A stretch of 64,000 bases of DNA, from NCBI GenBank assembly GCA_013397695.1, contig VYZI01000106.1:2466792-2530791 (forward strand), given 5' to 3'. The stretch comes from Centropus unirufus. Lineage: Eukaryota > Chordata > Aves > Cuculiformes > Centropidae. This document shows, in pieces, positions 14,501 through 27,303 of the stretch; positions within the stretch are counted from its first letter, which is position 1, and each line of letters opens with the position of its first letter. A model generated the notes under the pieces. The model was not told the DNA's origin and made no database searches. It saw only the letters and a list, made by a program, of their open reading frames with translations. The translations under genes and the position numbers were made by a program.

Positions 14501-17500
14501 GGGGTTCTTGCTTTCATTTAATGAGTCCGTCATTCTTTGTCTTGATACAGACGTGTAGGAGAGTCTGACTACAGCGACGGAGAAGAGGATTTTTACTATA
14601 CAGAAATCAGGCTCAACACAGACTCAGTAGCTGATGGCTTAAACAGTCTTTCCCCAGTCTCTCCATCTTTAGCATCTCCTCCTTCCTTTCCCACCCAAGA
14701 CGCAATCCGTCCTGAAACTTGCTGTGCCAAAACTGAGACTAAATTGATGACACCTCTGAGCCGCTCAGCTCCTACCAACCTCTACCTCGTACACACGGAC
14801 CACGCTTACCAGGTAACACCAGTGAGAGTGAACTCCATTGGTTATGCTAATGCCATTAATGTATAAAGTAGTGTCATATCTCAAGGCTTGGTTTTTAAAA
14901 TCCAAGTCTAATTTTAATAGGCTGGAAAGTTTTTAAGGCAGCCCAAGGGGTCCTACCATTTAAATTGGAATGTCCATGTCTGAGGTCCTTGCTTGTGCTC
15001 CTGTCATAGCCAATGGATTTTGTGGTGCTGTTTATCCAGCCACACAGCGGTGTATACTTCAGGTTGAAAAGAGTTGCTCCATATATCCCACTGCCTATAT
15101 CAGTTAATTCACCACTCACCATAAGGAAGGGCCTGTGGTCACGTGCTCTGATGTGGCCTCCAGAATTGTAAAAGTCCGCATTTGATGAGCCAGTCCGTCC
15201 CAGAGTCTTTGTTTCAGCTCTGTGCTTGATGTGTCTGGAGGCAAGGACCCAAGGGATGTCAGGAACAATTCATTTCCATTATTTGTACAGTGTGAGAAGT
15301 CAGTTTGCCTATGTGAAATAGAGCAGGAAGAATGAAAAGGCATGTATGGTGTCCTCCAACTCTCAGAGGTAATGATTTGCAAATGACAAAAATCCAGTCA
15401 GATAAAAAAACTGCTGTTCCAGAAACATCCAACTAAGCTCAGACAGAAAGCATTAGTTTTAAAAGTGCACTAAAATTTGGCATGTTTTGGTCTGGATACC
15501 ATATGAGAGAAGAATGGAAGCTTTAAACTAGTGTGGTCCATGAATCTGTGAATGCACCGGATAATTTAACTCCACTATATTTATCAGATGTAATAACTTT
15601 CATGTAGATGAAACCTTTTTGTTGTGTGTCTGGAGCAGACTCAGGAAAAGGGCAGAAGGAAATAAACAGAATGCACAGGCTTGTTTTAGATTCTCGTGCA
15701 AGAGAGAAAATATGGGTGAGAGCTTGGCATCTCAGGTGGGAGTTACATCAGATAGCATACCAACCTGGGGACCAATCAAGCCAGCTAGGAGGAAGACTTT
15801 TCTTCTCAGTCTAGCTTAAACCCTGTCTCTCACAAGCATGAGACACTTAAGTCTAAGTGCTGAGAAAACTCACTTCATTTGGGATTTGCAGTCATGACTG
15901 CAGTCTTCCCTGCAATTTGGAGACTCAATCCTTTTTATAAGCATCCTTTGAGTAAAGCACTTACCTAAGGAAATCTTAGTTCAAATGTTTAAGCTGCTTG
16001 AATTGGATTTGAATTGATGTATTCCACAACACAAAGCTATGTGTGTCTGAACCCTGTCTCTTTTTCAAGTTGCTCTGGTTTCAGTACTTGATTTAATCAG
16101 TGAAGAGTGATACAGTCCATACTGCTTAAGGCTTTCTTTAGGGTCCCTCTAGCCTGGTCCCTCCTTTCCAGGAGGCAAGGTGGAGGCTGAACTCTCAGCA
16201 GCAAGAGAAGGAATTGAGCCCAGCTTTGGCTCCTAGAATTTAGGCATTCTTGTGACTAAGCTGTTCTGTAAAAGGGAACAGAGGAGAAGGGGACAACAAT
16301 GTCTTTATTACCACTATATTTCCTCCAGTTTGCTTGCTGGAGTGAGCCATATGCAGATTTTTTTTCCTTCAGATATTATCCATATTGGCCCTGAAACAAG
16401 TCTTTGGAGATAAATGTAGTGATGAAGACTCTCATATGGGAATGAGAGCATGACAGGGGAAACTGCTTCATTGGGAGGGAAGAGGCAAAACTCACAGTTC
16501 AAGCAACCCAGACAGGGAGGATGAATAATGTTCATCCCAGGATTCCTGTTAAAAAAAGGGGAAAAAATACATAACCCAGAGCTGGGTCACAAGAATCATG
16601 AACAGATCTGTTAATTGCTGTTTCCTGTATGACTGGAAAATGGTGAATATAATGCCTGTAGTAAGACAGATGTGTAAAGGGGAATTGAGCAGGCAAGTCC
16701 CAACTCTCTTCTCTGACCCGGTCGTATGGATCAGGAAAGATCTAGGAGAGTAATTGAAGAAATTGTGGAAAGTTCAACGAAGTAGGTGAACTGCAGTGGG
16801 GGAACCCCAGAGAACAGTCTCTCATCTTCCTTGGACAAGGTAGCTTTGTAAACAGGAAAGAAACAATATAGAAGAACAAATCCCTCTGTATTCAAGGGGA
16901 GCTTTAATCTCTGAAACACATAGGCAGTATTTGTTAGGCTAGAGATCAAACTTAGGGTAGGAAAAAGAGCTGGGAAGTCAGGGAGAGCAGCAGTGAGTTC
17001 TTTTGAAAGGGCCATTGAATGTTCTTGATGGAGTTGAATGAAAAGCTGGGTTTGGGCCCGATCTCATTTTCATTAAATCATTTTGGTGCTGTACAAATAC
17101 TGTAATAAACTTGGCTGATAACGAACTCAGGAGACGTCAGCAGTACAGGGAGTTATATATCATGCTTATATGACTGAGGAATCTTAAGAATAATGGGGTT
17201 TGGATGCAGTTTAATGGCAGAACATGTGAAATCCTGTACCTTAGGAACTAATGAGATTTTTCAGCTGTAAACTGGGCTAGTTAGAAAATTGCATGAAGAG
17301 GAAACCTGTACTCATTAATCAAGCACAGAATGATCAAAAGCCAACAATAGCACTGGGGGAAAAAAAAGCTGTCAGCTTTCTTATGTAAGAAATACTTAGG
17401 AGAGACAGGGTTTTCTAGTGCTGGTGTGCATGATCCCTTATTTCAGCACCTGAGGAAGTCACCATGCTGAACCCACCTTTGAACTGATATCCCAGTGGGA

Positions 17501-20500
17501 TGCTGAGCAGAGACAGTCCTGCCTCCAGTTCCTTCTGTCAAGGGTGCTGTGGTCCCTCTCACTTTCTGGTGGGTGCTGGTACCAGCACCACTGGTACCAT
17601 CTGGAGTTGCCAAGTTTTTCTTGATGTCTTTCTTTAATGGAGCTCAGTGGAAGTTTACTCCGCGTGTCTGTATGGATTCTCTTGGAACTGTCAGCAGGCT
17701 TGGCAGCCAGCAGACCAGAGGCATCTGGTGGTCTCGGTTTCTTCTCCTTGGAGAGCCTCCAGGGAATTGCTTCAGCACTTGTTAACGGAGACGATGAGGT
17801 TGTAGTTTGTCATCGTTGCACTCAGCCTGGTGGCTCAGGGTAGCACTGTCTTCCCTGGAGCAGTGAGACTTGAGCAGCCTCAAGCAGAAACGCTGCTTAA
17901 ATAAGTGCAGTGTCAGATGCAGGCAACTGAAAGGCATCTTTAATAGCAAGTTCTTTATAAGTTTAAACCAAGGAGTCTTTTTTTGTGGTGAAAGCTTGAA
18001 ATTCAAGAGTCAAAGGTAAGCTAAGTTCATAGTGACTGCCTGCACTCCTGCTAGGCAGGGTAACTGCAAAGGTATGCATTTCCAGACTTTGGAAATTAAA
18101 TGGGATTCAGAAAGGGGTGGGGGAAAATTCCTGAGGACTCATAACCCAATGAGAAAACCAGAGGGAAGGCACAAGATGAAAGATGCTCGATGGTCTGAGC
18201 TCAGATTATTGGGTATTGCACCCGATAGCAGCACTAAGGAAGAATGTAAGCCTAGATGGGAAGAGTATGAGTTCAAGGGCCCCAGGGGTTCTTCAAATAT
18301 TTACTTTAGCTCAGTCTTTTAAGAGCTCCTTTAGAATGATTCTCAGCTACTTGCTTTCAGAAGCAAGGACTGTTTTAATTGGGATGATTCTTAACAACAT
18401 TTATCTGATAAAGGAGAAATAGCCAACCCTTATTGTTGATTCTTAACCCTTTTGTCTAAGAAGCTTCAACAACCAGTCTTCAGTTGTTTAAACCAGCTGC
18501 CATCAGTTTAAATACTGCCTTCTTTATCACTGTGGAAAATGATAATTTGTCATATCTTTTTCTGCTAGCAGGCATTCTGTTAATTTGTATACAGTGTTTT
18601 AGTTTTTGGGGGGGGGAGAGTATCAAATCTAGCTTTTAAGGGTTTTGCATGGATTCTTGTCTTTCTCTAAGGAAGGTTTTAAGAAGAGTGATACATAAAT
18701 ATGTCCCTTCCTTACTGGCTTATCCATGATTATCCTTCTCATAATGGTAAAACGGCTGTTACCATGCAGGCTTTTTCCACTTGGGAAATTCTCTCCATAG
18801 ATTTACAATTTCAAGGGGTGGAAGATCCTTTGAAATTATGTGGAAGAGGAATTGTTCTTCTTACTGGAATAATATTTTCTTTTCACACAGGCCACTCCTC
18901 CGGTGAACATTCCAGGGTCAGCAAAATTCACTCCCAATGGCAGTAGCTTTAGCATCTCTTGGCAGTCGCCTCCAGTTACCTTCACTGGCATTCCAGTAAG
19001 TGAACAACACAAAAAAAAAAGAAAAAATAATAAAGAAAAAATAATAATATGTTTTTAGAACTTTTTGTTTGGTTTAACAAGGTCTCACAATAGAAGTAAC
19101 TTTGACATAACAGGTACTGAAAAAAACTATCTGCTGCCTCAGTTTGCCACCGTGGCTGATTTTAACACTTCTGCCAGTCTCTTTGATTCAGTACAGATAG
19201 GGTTTGGTTTTTTTTTCCCATGGGTATCTATAAGCAGAGGTTTGTATGTATAGGCTATATGTCTTAAAATATGTGCTTACAAAAGATCATTCTGGTGGGT
19301 GCAGAGCCTGGCCCTAACTGCTCCTTTTTGTGCCACTAAGAGGTTTCTTACAAAACCAGGTGGAAAATCAGTGACGTGGACTGGATTCAAGCAGTGGGGC
19401 TATTGTCTAAATGAACTCTGAAGATGAAGGGTACTTGAAAGGCAACTGAAAAAAACAGTAAGATGAAAATTATTATAGTAGGCTGACATATATTGATGTC
19501 CTTCCTGATATCAGAAAATTCTGTGATTTTATACAGAAAATATTGCCTTTTGATATTGTAACACTGTTTGACTCATTTTTAATGAAGATGTACTAGATGT
19601 AAAGCCAGCTCTGACCCTTTCATCAAAAAAGCCAGTGCACAAGGCGTAATTTAATGAATAGGATTGCAGGAATGGGATGTTTGCTTAAAGACTTCTCGTA
19701 ATCCTAAATGTGACGCAATATTGGTGTGGATACTGTAGGGGGAGTTACAAACCTGTGTGAAGAGTTCAAAAGGATTAGGCATCCAGAGCCTAGCCTGGTG
19801 TATAGTAGAAATGATTGTAAATCAGTGTTTATGGGTAGTGAAAAAATTTCTGTATAATGAATAGCAATAAATATTAACAGAATGTAGCCTAATTTTTATC
19901 GGAAATCATTTTTCAGTATAAACTGATATTCTCTAATCATAAACTTTTTTATATCATAGCATTTTGTTTAATATTACTCTTCATGAATTTATGAATTTTT
20001 AAAGTGTGTTATATAAGGCACATTTCTCATCCAAAGAACCATATAGCTTTTTTTTTTTCCTCCTGACAGTGAATATTAGACATGGTGATAAGAGACACTA
20101 TTTCTCACCCTTCCCTTCATCCAGTGAATCTCCAAAGCTTCTTACTGTCAACCTTTGGCAAATCTTAGAGATTTTATGCAGAGGCTGTGGCATCCTGCAG
20201 GGCTGATAAAAAATGAAAGTGGCTGAATCAATTACACTGTGCTCTGCCAATGAATATTTATTAAATTCCATCAAGGAACAACTAACAGTGAAAGACATCC
20301 TGCTGGCAGCAATTTGAACAAGAGTGCCTTGACAGAGCCTGCTCTCCATAAAGTTCCTCGAGAATTTGATTTCCCAACAATGGGGTTGATACGGAGTAAT
20401 TATGAAGCCGGCTCCTTTTGTGGATTAGCAGAAATTGGTGCCAGGAGTGTTGGGAATCTAAAAATGCAATTAGCCACATTGTAAATCAGACGCTTAAGAG

Positions 20501-23500
20501 GACAGGATTAGACACGTATGTGTCAAGTTTACTTGTTCGAGCAACAACATTGATCTGTGGCCACAGCACTGCGAGTTCTCAAAAGAATCCAAGAACTGCC
20601 AAATGGCTTTCTGAGAATTGTATGGAGATGCCAGTGATTTCAGTCCAATTTGAAAATAATCCCAATACAAAGACCTGGGGAAGCGGTGACGATGGCACAG
20701 TTATAGGCTGCCCAGGGAACTGTATGAACTGCCTTCATGCTGTGGGTAACAACATTTATAAGGCTGTTTAGAAAAAGAAAGGCAGAAAGAAAAAAAACCT
20801 TTGAGGTTTGCACACATGTGACTGTTCTGTCATCCGTGAGGTCACTTAGGAGCCACAAAGGCTTGCCTGCAGTAGAAAATTATGTGGAGTAACTGAGGGT
20901 GCAGCTGCAACGAATGTTAAATTGCTCTATTCAATTAAAAGTTTCATTTCTCTTGTTTCAAAGTAAATTAGATGTTGCCTTATAAAAGCAGGCAGTTTCA
21001 ACCCTTACACTGAGTGTAACTGCTTTAGGGAGGCTGTAGTACAGGGGTCTTTCTCCTTCTCTTCCGAGGTTTATTTAAACCCAGACTATGTGACTGTAAA
21101 CTCATGCAATTGTCCATGCACACAGTCCCTGAGATTAAATGCACATCTGTAGCACCCAAGGGAACATCAGAGTAAATCCAGACCATTACTTTCTACGTGA
21201 CCATTAATATTTATCCAAGCAGCCTCTAAAATAGCCTTGGGATACTTCTTTGGCCTGGATAAACCATTGAGCAATAAAGGATTAGGTATAGATTTGCACA
21301 AGTGCGTAGGTCTACACATTTCTTCATGTTACTAGTGATGTTGGAAGGGGACCATTCTGTCCTTGACCCATTTGAGGGCCCTTGAATCCTGGTTTTGAAC
21401 CGTCTCCTTTCTAGGCCTGTGTGTCACTGGTTAAGTCCACAAGAGAGCGGAAATTTCCAGGTATTTTTCTTAGTGTTTTTTTTTGACACCGGCTTTAGGT
21501 GTTGGCCCGTGGACATTGACTTTCAATGACATTGAACACTCCCTGCTTGCTGTCCCAGTAGGTGGGGTGTTCAGGCGGGCATCATGACTTGCATTAAGTC
21601 CTCACTTCTGAGCAGTCATTAGCAGAGGCCTGAAAGGCATTTGTGAACTTGAGTGTGCTTACCAGTAAGTTCCTAAGCACCTCAAAATAAGCCATCCTTA
21701 CAGCTGGATCTGTTGGCGTTCAGGATGTGTCTGCTTTAGGCTCAGGGGTATCCACAGCATCCAAGCCTAGGCATTTACCTAGAGGTGGCATCCTCCTTAC
21801 ACTTTGTGCTCTGGATCACGCATAAGTTAGATTCCCAAGGCAGATGGAAAATACTCTTACTATTTTCCCAAGATAAGTACAGATGCAAAAGAAGGCACAG
21901 CTACAGAGTTTGATAATCTCTGAAACAGCATTTTCACCCAGGAGACATAACTGGAAACTCCATGTCCTCCCTTCAAAAAAACACTGTTGTTTCACATTGA
22001 TTCTCTGGCTTAGACAACGCTTCAAACGTGAAAAGCCTCCAAGAGCCCAGATTGTCTTCTCATGCCTTACTCTTAGTCTGCTCTTAGTGTCACCTACAAA
22101 GGAGGACAGCGAACCGGTGTTGTTTGGACTTGGTGCGAAGAGTATCAAGATACACTAGAGCTTAACTTCAGCTCAGTTTAGGTGCCTTGGGATGGCAGTC
22201 CATGGAAACCATTGTGCTGAGACCCTGTGGGGAGAATGTGAGGGGAGACAGCAGTCTGCACACTGCAATTCCTTCTGAAGCCTGTTCTGTGTTTGGAAGC
22301 AATCAGGATAATTGCTTATAATGTAGGATTTGTTTTCCAATGATAACCAAGGAAGATGTTGAGTATCAGTTTGTAGTGGCAGATATAAACATTTTCTGGA
22401 TTAAAGAACCTAGCAGAATAGACTGGAGATCTCTGGTTGCTGGTAATGACTGGGAAGCCTTGCAAGGGGTGGTAAATGCCAAAGACTAGAAAAATCTTAC
22501 TGCTTTGTGTTTCATCTTTGGTGTTTCAGTCATTCTTATGGGTAAAACAAGAGAAGTGGTTGGTAAAAGATAGGAAATGAAGTAGTAGACGACAAGTGGA
22601 CCTCAGTGTTGTGAAGTGATATGACAGAAGGAGCTAGTGTGGTCTCCGGTTGTATAAAATATGACTTATGGTAAGCAAGCCGAGAGAGGAAATTTCTTTC
22701 AAGTTCTCACTTCAAGGCGAACAGAGATATATTTCCTATACCAGTCATGGTCTGAACATGGTCTCAGAGCGCGAGCTGAGAGAGAAATTCCTGAAGTTAT
22801 CAGCCAAGAGTGAAAGTTGAAAGAGTATCTGCACTCCATTACATGTATTAGTTTTTTGTTACTGTGGAGTCGCTATGAAATAGACTTCAAATCAAAAATG
22901 AAAGCACATTCAGTGACTCTCTTCAAGTCAGGTCAGTTCCCGGTCTCCAGATAGTGGGAGACTTGAAAAGGGCAGGAGTGAAAAGTCATGGCAGTGCAGA
23001 GACAATATCTGCAGTTCCCGGCTGCAAGAGGCAGTGACTCTGTACCAGATGCTTAAATGAAGCTTGCTACAGTCTGTACATAACAAATAATGAGTGAACA
23101 TAAATTTTATGGGTTTCTTATAGATGTAAACTCGTTGTGGCCTTCACCCAGGAGGAAGATAGGACCCTAGCTATAAATAATTTAGGATTTATTATGATCA
23201 AGCTTTATGCTATGTAAAATAATGTTGCCAACCCCCACGCTCCTGTAGGAGGCTTGTTGGGAAAGTCGCAGAAGACCAAACCACACCCTTCTCTTGGGAA
23301 CATTCACAAAAGTGAAGCCCTGCTGAGGAGTTTTACAATGCAGAATCAAGGAAATAATCCAGAGGGTCTTATTAGCAGCCTAATCAGAAGGGCTGCCTTG
23401 CACTCCCATTACAACCTTGAGGGCTGCACTGTAACTGCCTGCAGCAATCCCCCTTCTCCAAGGCTGTCTCCACGAAGTGTCAAGTCCCAGACGAAAGCAA

Positions 23501-25886
23501 CAGATGAAATCTCTTTATTTCCTAGGGGTTTATTGGTATTAATCTCAACACAGGCCAGTGTTTATTTTTCCAATTATTTTCTCTGCTAAAATTGGAGAAA
23601 GTTTTCATGAGAGCCGTTCTGGGTTCTTAAGTAAGAATGAATGCATTTTCTGTAGGTCCCAAAACATGAAACGATTCGGATCTGTATGCTGGTGTGCTCT
23701 GTTTCGATGACCAGAAGTACAGGGAAACAAAGTGGAGCTGCTACAACGTACCTACTACTCAACAGACGTCTTCCTAAACAGACCTACAACTTACATTTCT
23801 GTGTTCTATAATAACCTCTCCCAGGTATCCTTGACACCACCCATCACGAGTTGCACTTTCTGGGAGAACTGTGTATACTGCATTCCTATGTGTATGTTCT
23901 TCGTAAGCAGCTTTTTTTTTGTCTGTATTGACAGGTCTCACCAACTCATAATCGTCCTGCAGGGAGTGGAGAGCAGAAACAGTCCCACACAGTTCTTTCA
24001 TCACCGCCCAGAGTAGCGTTTGGCTTGAGGTATGGGACCAATCGCCCCTGCTGACAGACCAGCAGCCTCCGAACCCGGAGGGCATGCAGTAAATAAGATG
24101 TCAGTGGCCAAAGAAACAGAAAAAAACCCACTGCTAACCGTGATTGCAGTTGTTAGGCAGTTTCCTTGCTAGAACGCTTCAGAATAAGCATTCTGGAGCT
24201 GTTTTGCTTTTCATCAAAGGTAAAGCTCAGGGGGAAAGTTGGCTTGTTGTGAAATGGAAGAGCCAGGCTGTGAAGCCAAACTGCAGCCCTTAAGCCGGGC
24301 GTGTCTGGAGTTCAGATGCAGATCTAACTTGGCCTGTAGCGCAACCCTGCCCAGATTCACTGCAGCATCCTGAACTGCATGACAGGGCTTTGCTTTTTCC
24401 CCTGAAAGGCTGAGCTGTCCTGTGTGTTCATCACCGCTCAGCCAGTGTGGTATTTGGCTTCCACTGAATTACAAGAAACAGTATTTAACAATAAATTTGA
24501 TCAAAGCAAAGCTTTTTTATGCCTTGTCTTTGTAGGCATAAGCTGCATTCTCTTCCATTAAAGCTTAACTGATGTTTGACCAGAGTCTGGTTTAACAGTG
24601 TTCAAAACGTTGTGTTAAAAAAATCAAACTGGCACTGAATTTCTTAAAGAAACTCTTAATTTCTCACAATTCTAAAGGTGAATGTAGCCTAAAGTGAGAC
24701 AAAAGAAAAATTACATGCTTTTGTTTTCTTCGTGACCCTCAGATCACTGCATATGCTACAAATGATACGTAAGGACTTCCCAATTCATGGATCGTGCTCG
24801 TTTATGAATGTTCAGTAATAAAAAACCCATAGGTATTCAAGAGAGGAGTCACCAGGCAATTGGCATGTGTGCATGCAGTACGTAATAATAATAATAATAA
24901 TAATAATAATTAGAGGTATTAAACAATTCTGCCTGTACGATTGTTTGATTTAAAGGCACCAGGACAGGTGGCAGTGCTGTAGCAAGTGTTGGGTTACTGC
25001 TTGTAGCATGGCTTTTCAGGTTTGTGGCTTTGCTCTGCGTTGACTGAAAAAAAGTTCCGTTTTAACAGTTACCCTGATCATTCTCTAAACTTCCGAACTT
25101 GTGAGTGGGGTTCTAGGATGGAAGACATGACAGTTGGTGTAGCTTTAAAAGCAGACACGGCCTGCCTTGCTGATTTGGGGGACAGCACAAATAAATGCGC
25201 GGCACACGAGGGCAAGGGTTAAAACTTGTTTTCGATGACTTTCGTTTTTCAGTCCAGGAGCTGAGGTCAAACCATGCAGGAAGGAGTTGCAAACATAGGA
25301 GCTGGTGCCTTTTGCGTAGCTGCTGCCTGCTGGTAGTCAAGCTCTGCTGCTCAGAGCTATGCAAAGTATTTGTACCACAGCTCTACAGCAAAGAGGACTT
25401 CTGCCCAGCGTGACGTGGGCCATATCAGAATACCTAGGACAGGCCATTGAGGCTTAGCAAGTCCCACGTGGCCACGTTTAGTCACTGGCCAAAGTCAGGG
25501 CTGTATGTTCCTGGGATTATCCCTGGAGCAGAAGCAGCTTCAAAGGCACAGGCTGTAGAAGCCAGGTGAGGAGAAGGACTGGTCCCTCAGAGCTGGGGAG
25601 CCCTGGCCATACGTCTGTTGGCTTTGTCAGCTGTCAGTTGACCTAAAACCAACCCAAATTCCTTCAAAACCCAGGAGGTGCTCTGCCTACTGCACTCCGC
25701 TGGGATTGTCCTGATGTTGGGATGATAAAGCTATGAAAGCATCTAGTTAATATGCTTCCCTTTCTCTCTGACAGGAAGCCTAGAGGGGAGGGGAAAAAGT
25801 GTCGGAAAGTCTATGGGATGGAGAACAGAGATATGTGGTGCACTGCCTGCCGCTGGAAGAAGGCCTGCCAAAGGTTCATCGACTAG
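5455..25886 (+). CDS. ZNF704: ZNF704, C-terminal seven coding exons (partial gene)
   Basis: Joined exons 5455-5558, 9610-9842, 13314-13414, 14551-14812, 18891-18995, 23935-24029 and 25775-25886 give one open frame of 336 residues plus a stop. The first base of the first exon completes a codon begun upstream. Domains in window numbering: hydrophobic AAMVLTSL near 13-20, Ser/Pro-rich 45-85, PRKRK at 108-112 as a likely nuclear localisation signal, a C2H2 finger (C121, C126, H139, H144), an acidic/Tyr patch DGEEDFYY, and a C-clamp with C309, C322, C325 and C331. This order is diagnostic of the ZNF395/ZNF704/SLC2A4RG family, whose members bind GC-containing DNA elements in the nucleus. The body matches what I recall of ZNF704 better than ZNF395, which has a different finger region and ends in FLD rather than FID. 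Human ZNF704 is about 412 residues, so roughly the first fifth is missing here. No frameshift or internal stop is seen. The paralogue assignment is from memory, not a search. Confidence 0.93.
5559..9609 (+). other. ZNF704 intron
   Basis: The intron is 4.05 kb with GTAAGC and CAG ends. I see no RNA gene, repeat family or gene-like frame in it; the sequence is unique-looking and moderately AT-rich, with a more GC-balanced stretch near 8,600-9,000. Confidence 0.85.
9610..9842 (+). CDS. ZNF704: ZNF704 Ser/Pro-rich exon ending in basic NLS cluster
   Basis: The acceptor is TTCTTGACAG. The exon encodes residues 35-112, starting ESLNGSWKEGG, through a Ser/Thr/Pro-rich low-complexity region, to LLFDEPIPRKRK. 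The terminal PRKRK is a monopartite nuclear-localisation-like cluster just before the zinc-finger exon. The donor AAG|GTTAGC has T at +3, weaker than consensus. Read-through would add 12 residues and then stop at 9879-9881, giving a protein without the finger or C-clamp. Confidence 0.93.
9843..13313 (+). other. ZNF704 intron
   Basis: The intron is 3.47 kb, starting with the weaker donor GTTAGC. It is AT-rich, especially 11,200-12,600. No repeat element, RNA gene or coding segment is recognised. Confidence 0.85.
13314..13414 (+). CDS. ZNF704: ZNF704 C2H2 zinc-finger exon
   Basis: The acceptor is CATAATTTCCAG and the donor is TTGG|GTAAGA. The exon encodes residues 113-146 and holds the whole single C2H2 finger, C-x4-C-x12-H-x4-H (C121, C126, H139, H144). 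It starts at NSMKVMFKCLW and ends IHLG. The last Gly codon is split with the next exon. At 101 nt, skipping it alone would shift the frame; skipping it together with the next exon (363 nt in all) would keep it. Confidence 0.95.
13415..14550 (+). other. ZNF704 intron
   Basis: The intron is 1.14 kb between the finger exon and the next. The last 110 bases before the acceptor are AT-rich and hold a TTAATTAATTGA block. Nothing else stands out. Confidence 0.85.
14551..14812 (+). CDS. ZNF704: ZNF704 exon with acidic DGEEDFYY patch
   Basis: The acceptor is CTTGATACAG and the donor is CAG|GTAACA. The exon encodes residues 147-233. It runs RVGESDYSDGEEDFYYTE, then a Ser/Pro-rich stretch, then YLVHTDHAYQ. 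The EEDFYYTE and DHAYQ blocks are shared with ZNF395, so they are probably functional family motifs, though I know of no assigned role. It is the largest coding exon in the window. Confidence 0.94.
14813..18890 (+). other. ZNF704 intron
   Basis: The intron is 4.08 kb. It has a nine-G run near 18,608 and no recognisable element. Open frames on both strands are short and composition-driven. Confidence 0.85.
18891..18995 (+). CDS. ZNF704: ZNF704 exon, Pro/Ser-rich
   Basis: The acceptor is TTTTCACACAG and the donor is CCA|GTAAGT. The exon is 105 nt (35 codons) and in phase at both ends, so it could be skipped without changing the frame. It encodes ATPPVNIPGSAKF, then TPNGSSFSISWQS, then PPVTFTGIP, matching the region just after DHAYQ in the family. 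No fold is recognisable and it is likely disordered. Confidence 0.92.
18996..23934 (+). other. ZNF704 intron (largest in the window)
   Basis: The intron is 4.94 kb. An A-rich AATAA-type simple tract follows the donor (about 19,008-19,045). The stretch 20,100-20,760 is complex, repeat-free sequence with several AATTA-type cores. It could be conserved non-coding DNA, but conservation cannot be judged from one sequence. Confidence 0.85.
23935..24029 (+). CDS. ZNF704: ZNF704 penultimate coding exon
   Basis: The acceptor is GTCTGTATTGACAG and the donor is GAG|GTATGG. The exon encodes residues 269-300, VSPTHNRPAGSGEQ through SSPPRVAFGL and a split Arg. It is the least conserved part by composition (His/Gln/Ser/Pro). 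The match to the family rests on the SPP...R core, the phase and the splice sites. Confidence 0.88.
24030..25774 (+). other. ZNF704 last intron
   Basis: The intron is 1.75 kb between the penultimate exon and the C-clamp exon. It contains the AAT microsatellite at 24,883-24,911. No other element is seen. Confidence 0.85.
24883..24911. repeat. (TAA)n microsatellite
   Basis: About nine uninterrupted TAA units lie in the last intron of ZNF704. Such a perfect run is likely length-polymorphic. Confidence 0.95.
25775..25886 (+). CDS. ZNF704: ZNF704 terminal coding exon with C-clamp and stop
   Basis: The acceptor is TTTCTCTCTGACAG and the stop TAG is at 25884-25886. The exon encodes KPRGEGKKCRKVYG, then MENRDMWCTACRWKK, then ACQRFID. 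The spacing C-x12-C-x2-C-x5-C with many Arg/Lys and two Trp is the C-clamp, a small zinc-dependent DNA-binding module also found in some TCF/LEF proteins. In this family it recognises GC-rich target elements. All four cysteines are present. Confidence 0.95.
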
Positions 25887-27297
25887 AGATTGAAATGATG
25901 CCGAGGATTTGGGGACGGGGGAGGACGACCACAGAACCAGATTGCTGCAGCTGCACTGTATCACTTCCTGTTTTCCCTCCAGTGAGGTGGTGTTGGGGGG
26001 CTTTTTGTTGGGTTTTGGGGTGTTTTTATTTTTAAAAAGAGCTTTGTATTTCAAAGTGAAGCACTTGTAGCCAAGGAGAAGCACTAATCAAAACCTGTGA
26101 GGAGCAATAGAGCAAAAAAAAAAAGAAGCAAACCCAAGGACATGCAACAAAATTCTGTCTTACTAAGTATGGAAACCAGAGCAGCTATTAGTGTTTTTCT
26201 GTAAAGGAAAAAGAAAAAGTTAATTTTTTTCTTAACTCTATGAGCTTCTTGCTCCTTAGGGTCATTTTTAACCATTTCAATCTCTGTGCTGTGAACATCT
26301 GTATTTGCTAAACAGAACAATTTTTCTTTTCCTGAAACGAAGATCTCTTTTGGAAAGCTTTCTAATAAACACTTCAGAGTTGTATAAGCTACAGTTTTCT
26401 CAACAAAAGCCGTGCTGAGACTGGAGACTGCAAAATAATTCTCCTGATACGAATGGTCGTGATTATATGATATTTTTGGAAAGGGGATGTGGGGAGGAGT
26501 TGGGAATTTCATTTGTTTGTTTATAGGAGAAGAGCAAAGTTGAACATGCAAGAAGGACAGGCCACGCTCCTGGAAGATTTTTAAACCAGTCCCAGACCAG
26601 TGGAGCGGAACAAAGTCATTTAAGTACCAAATTGGATTTTGATCCTCCAGAGGAAGAAAGGCAGCAATGGAAAGTCACCAGCAGATATTGTCAACAAGGA
26701 GTCGAGGGAAGGATTCCGGTGATGCTTGATTGAAACCTGTAAGAACGGAGTGGAGGCCCAGTAGCTTTTCTCACCGCTCTCGTGTTCCTGAGGAAGGATG
26801 AACAGTTGGGCCAGCACGTCTTTTGCCGCAAGAGGCCCATAAGGAACTGGTAAATGCAGCCACTAGGATTATGTGTAATACCTATTCAGGGACACAACGC
26901 AGCCCAGCAGTTCTGCTCTTGCTTCCTTTTCTCTTATTTGAGAGAGTATTGTTAAGATAAGGGTTTCCTCAGCTCCCCTCTCCCCCACACCTCTTAAAGT
27001 TGCTAAGATTTATTTGATGCAAAAAAAGTGATAGAGAAAATAACCTGCTTTCCACAGCGTCATCTCAGAAAAAAAGAAGTACAACACCAAAGGAGCAACG
27101 TATTTATGGTAAAAGTCCGTTTCTTAACTCATTTTGATATACGAATTCACAAGTTTCTATACTTGCAATACTTGGATAGCTTTGGGTACTTCAGTTTCTC
27201 TGTCCCTTAGAAAGTGCAGACCAGAATGTGGCAAGCTGGTGTTTTGTTTTCAACTTGTATTGAGCTACCATTAATTAACAACTATTTCCGTGCAAAA

Positions 27298-27303
27298 AAT
27301 AAA
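27298..27303 (+). terminator. Candidate proximal polyadenylation signal
   Basis: This is the first AATAAA after the ZNF704 stop, 1.4 kb downstream. The sequence after it is only weakly GU-rich. A second hexamer at 27,695 could serve instead. Either would give a short-UTR isoform. Confidence 0.3.

Noticed and set aside
5455..25886. Assignment of the gene to ZNF395 or SLC2A4RG instead of ZNF704
   Set aside because: The finger region (NSMKVMFKCLWKNCGKV), the DGEEDFYYTE block and the FID end fit ZNF704 as I remember it; ZNF395 differs in each. A blastp search would settle it.
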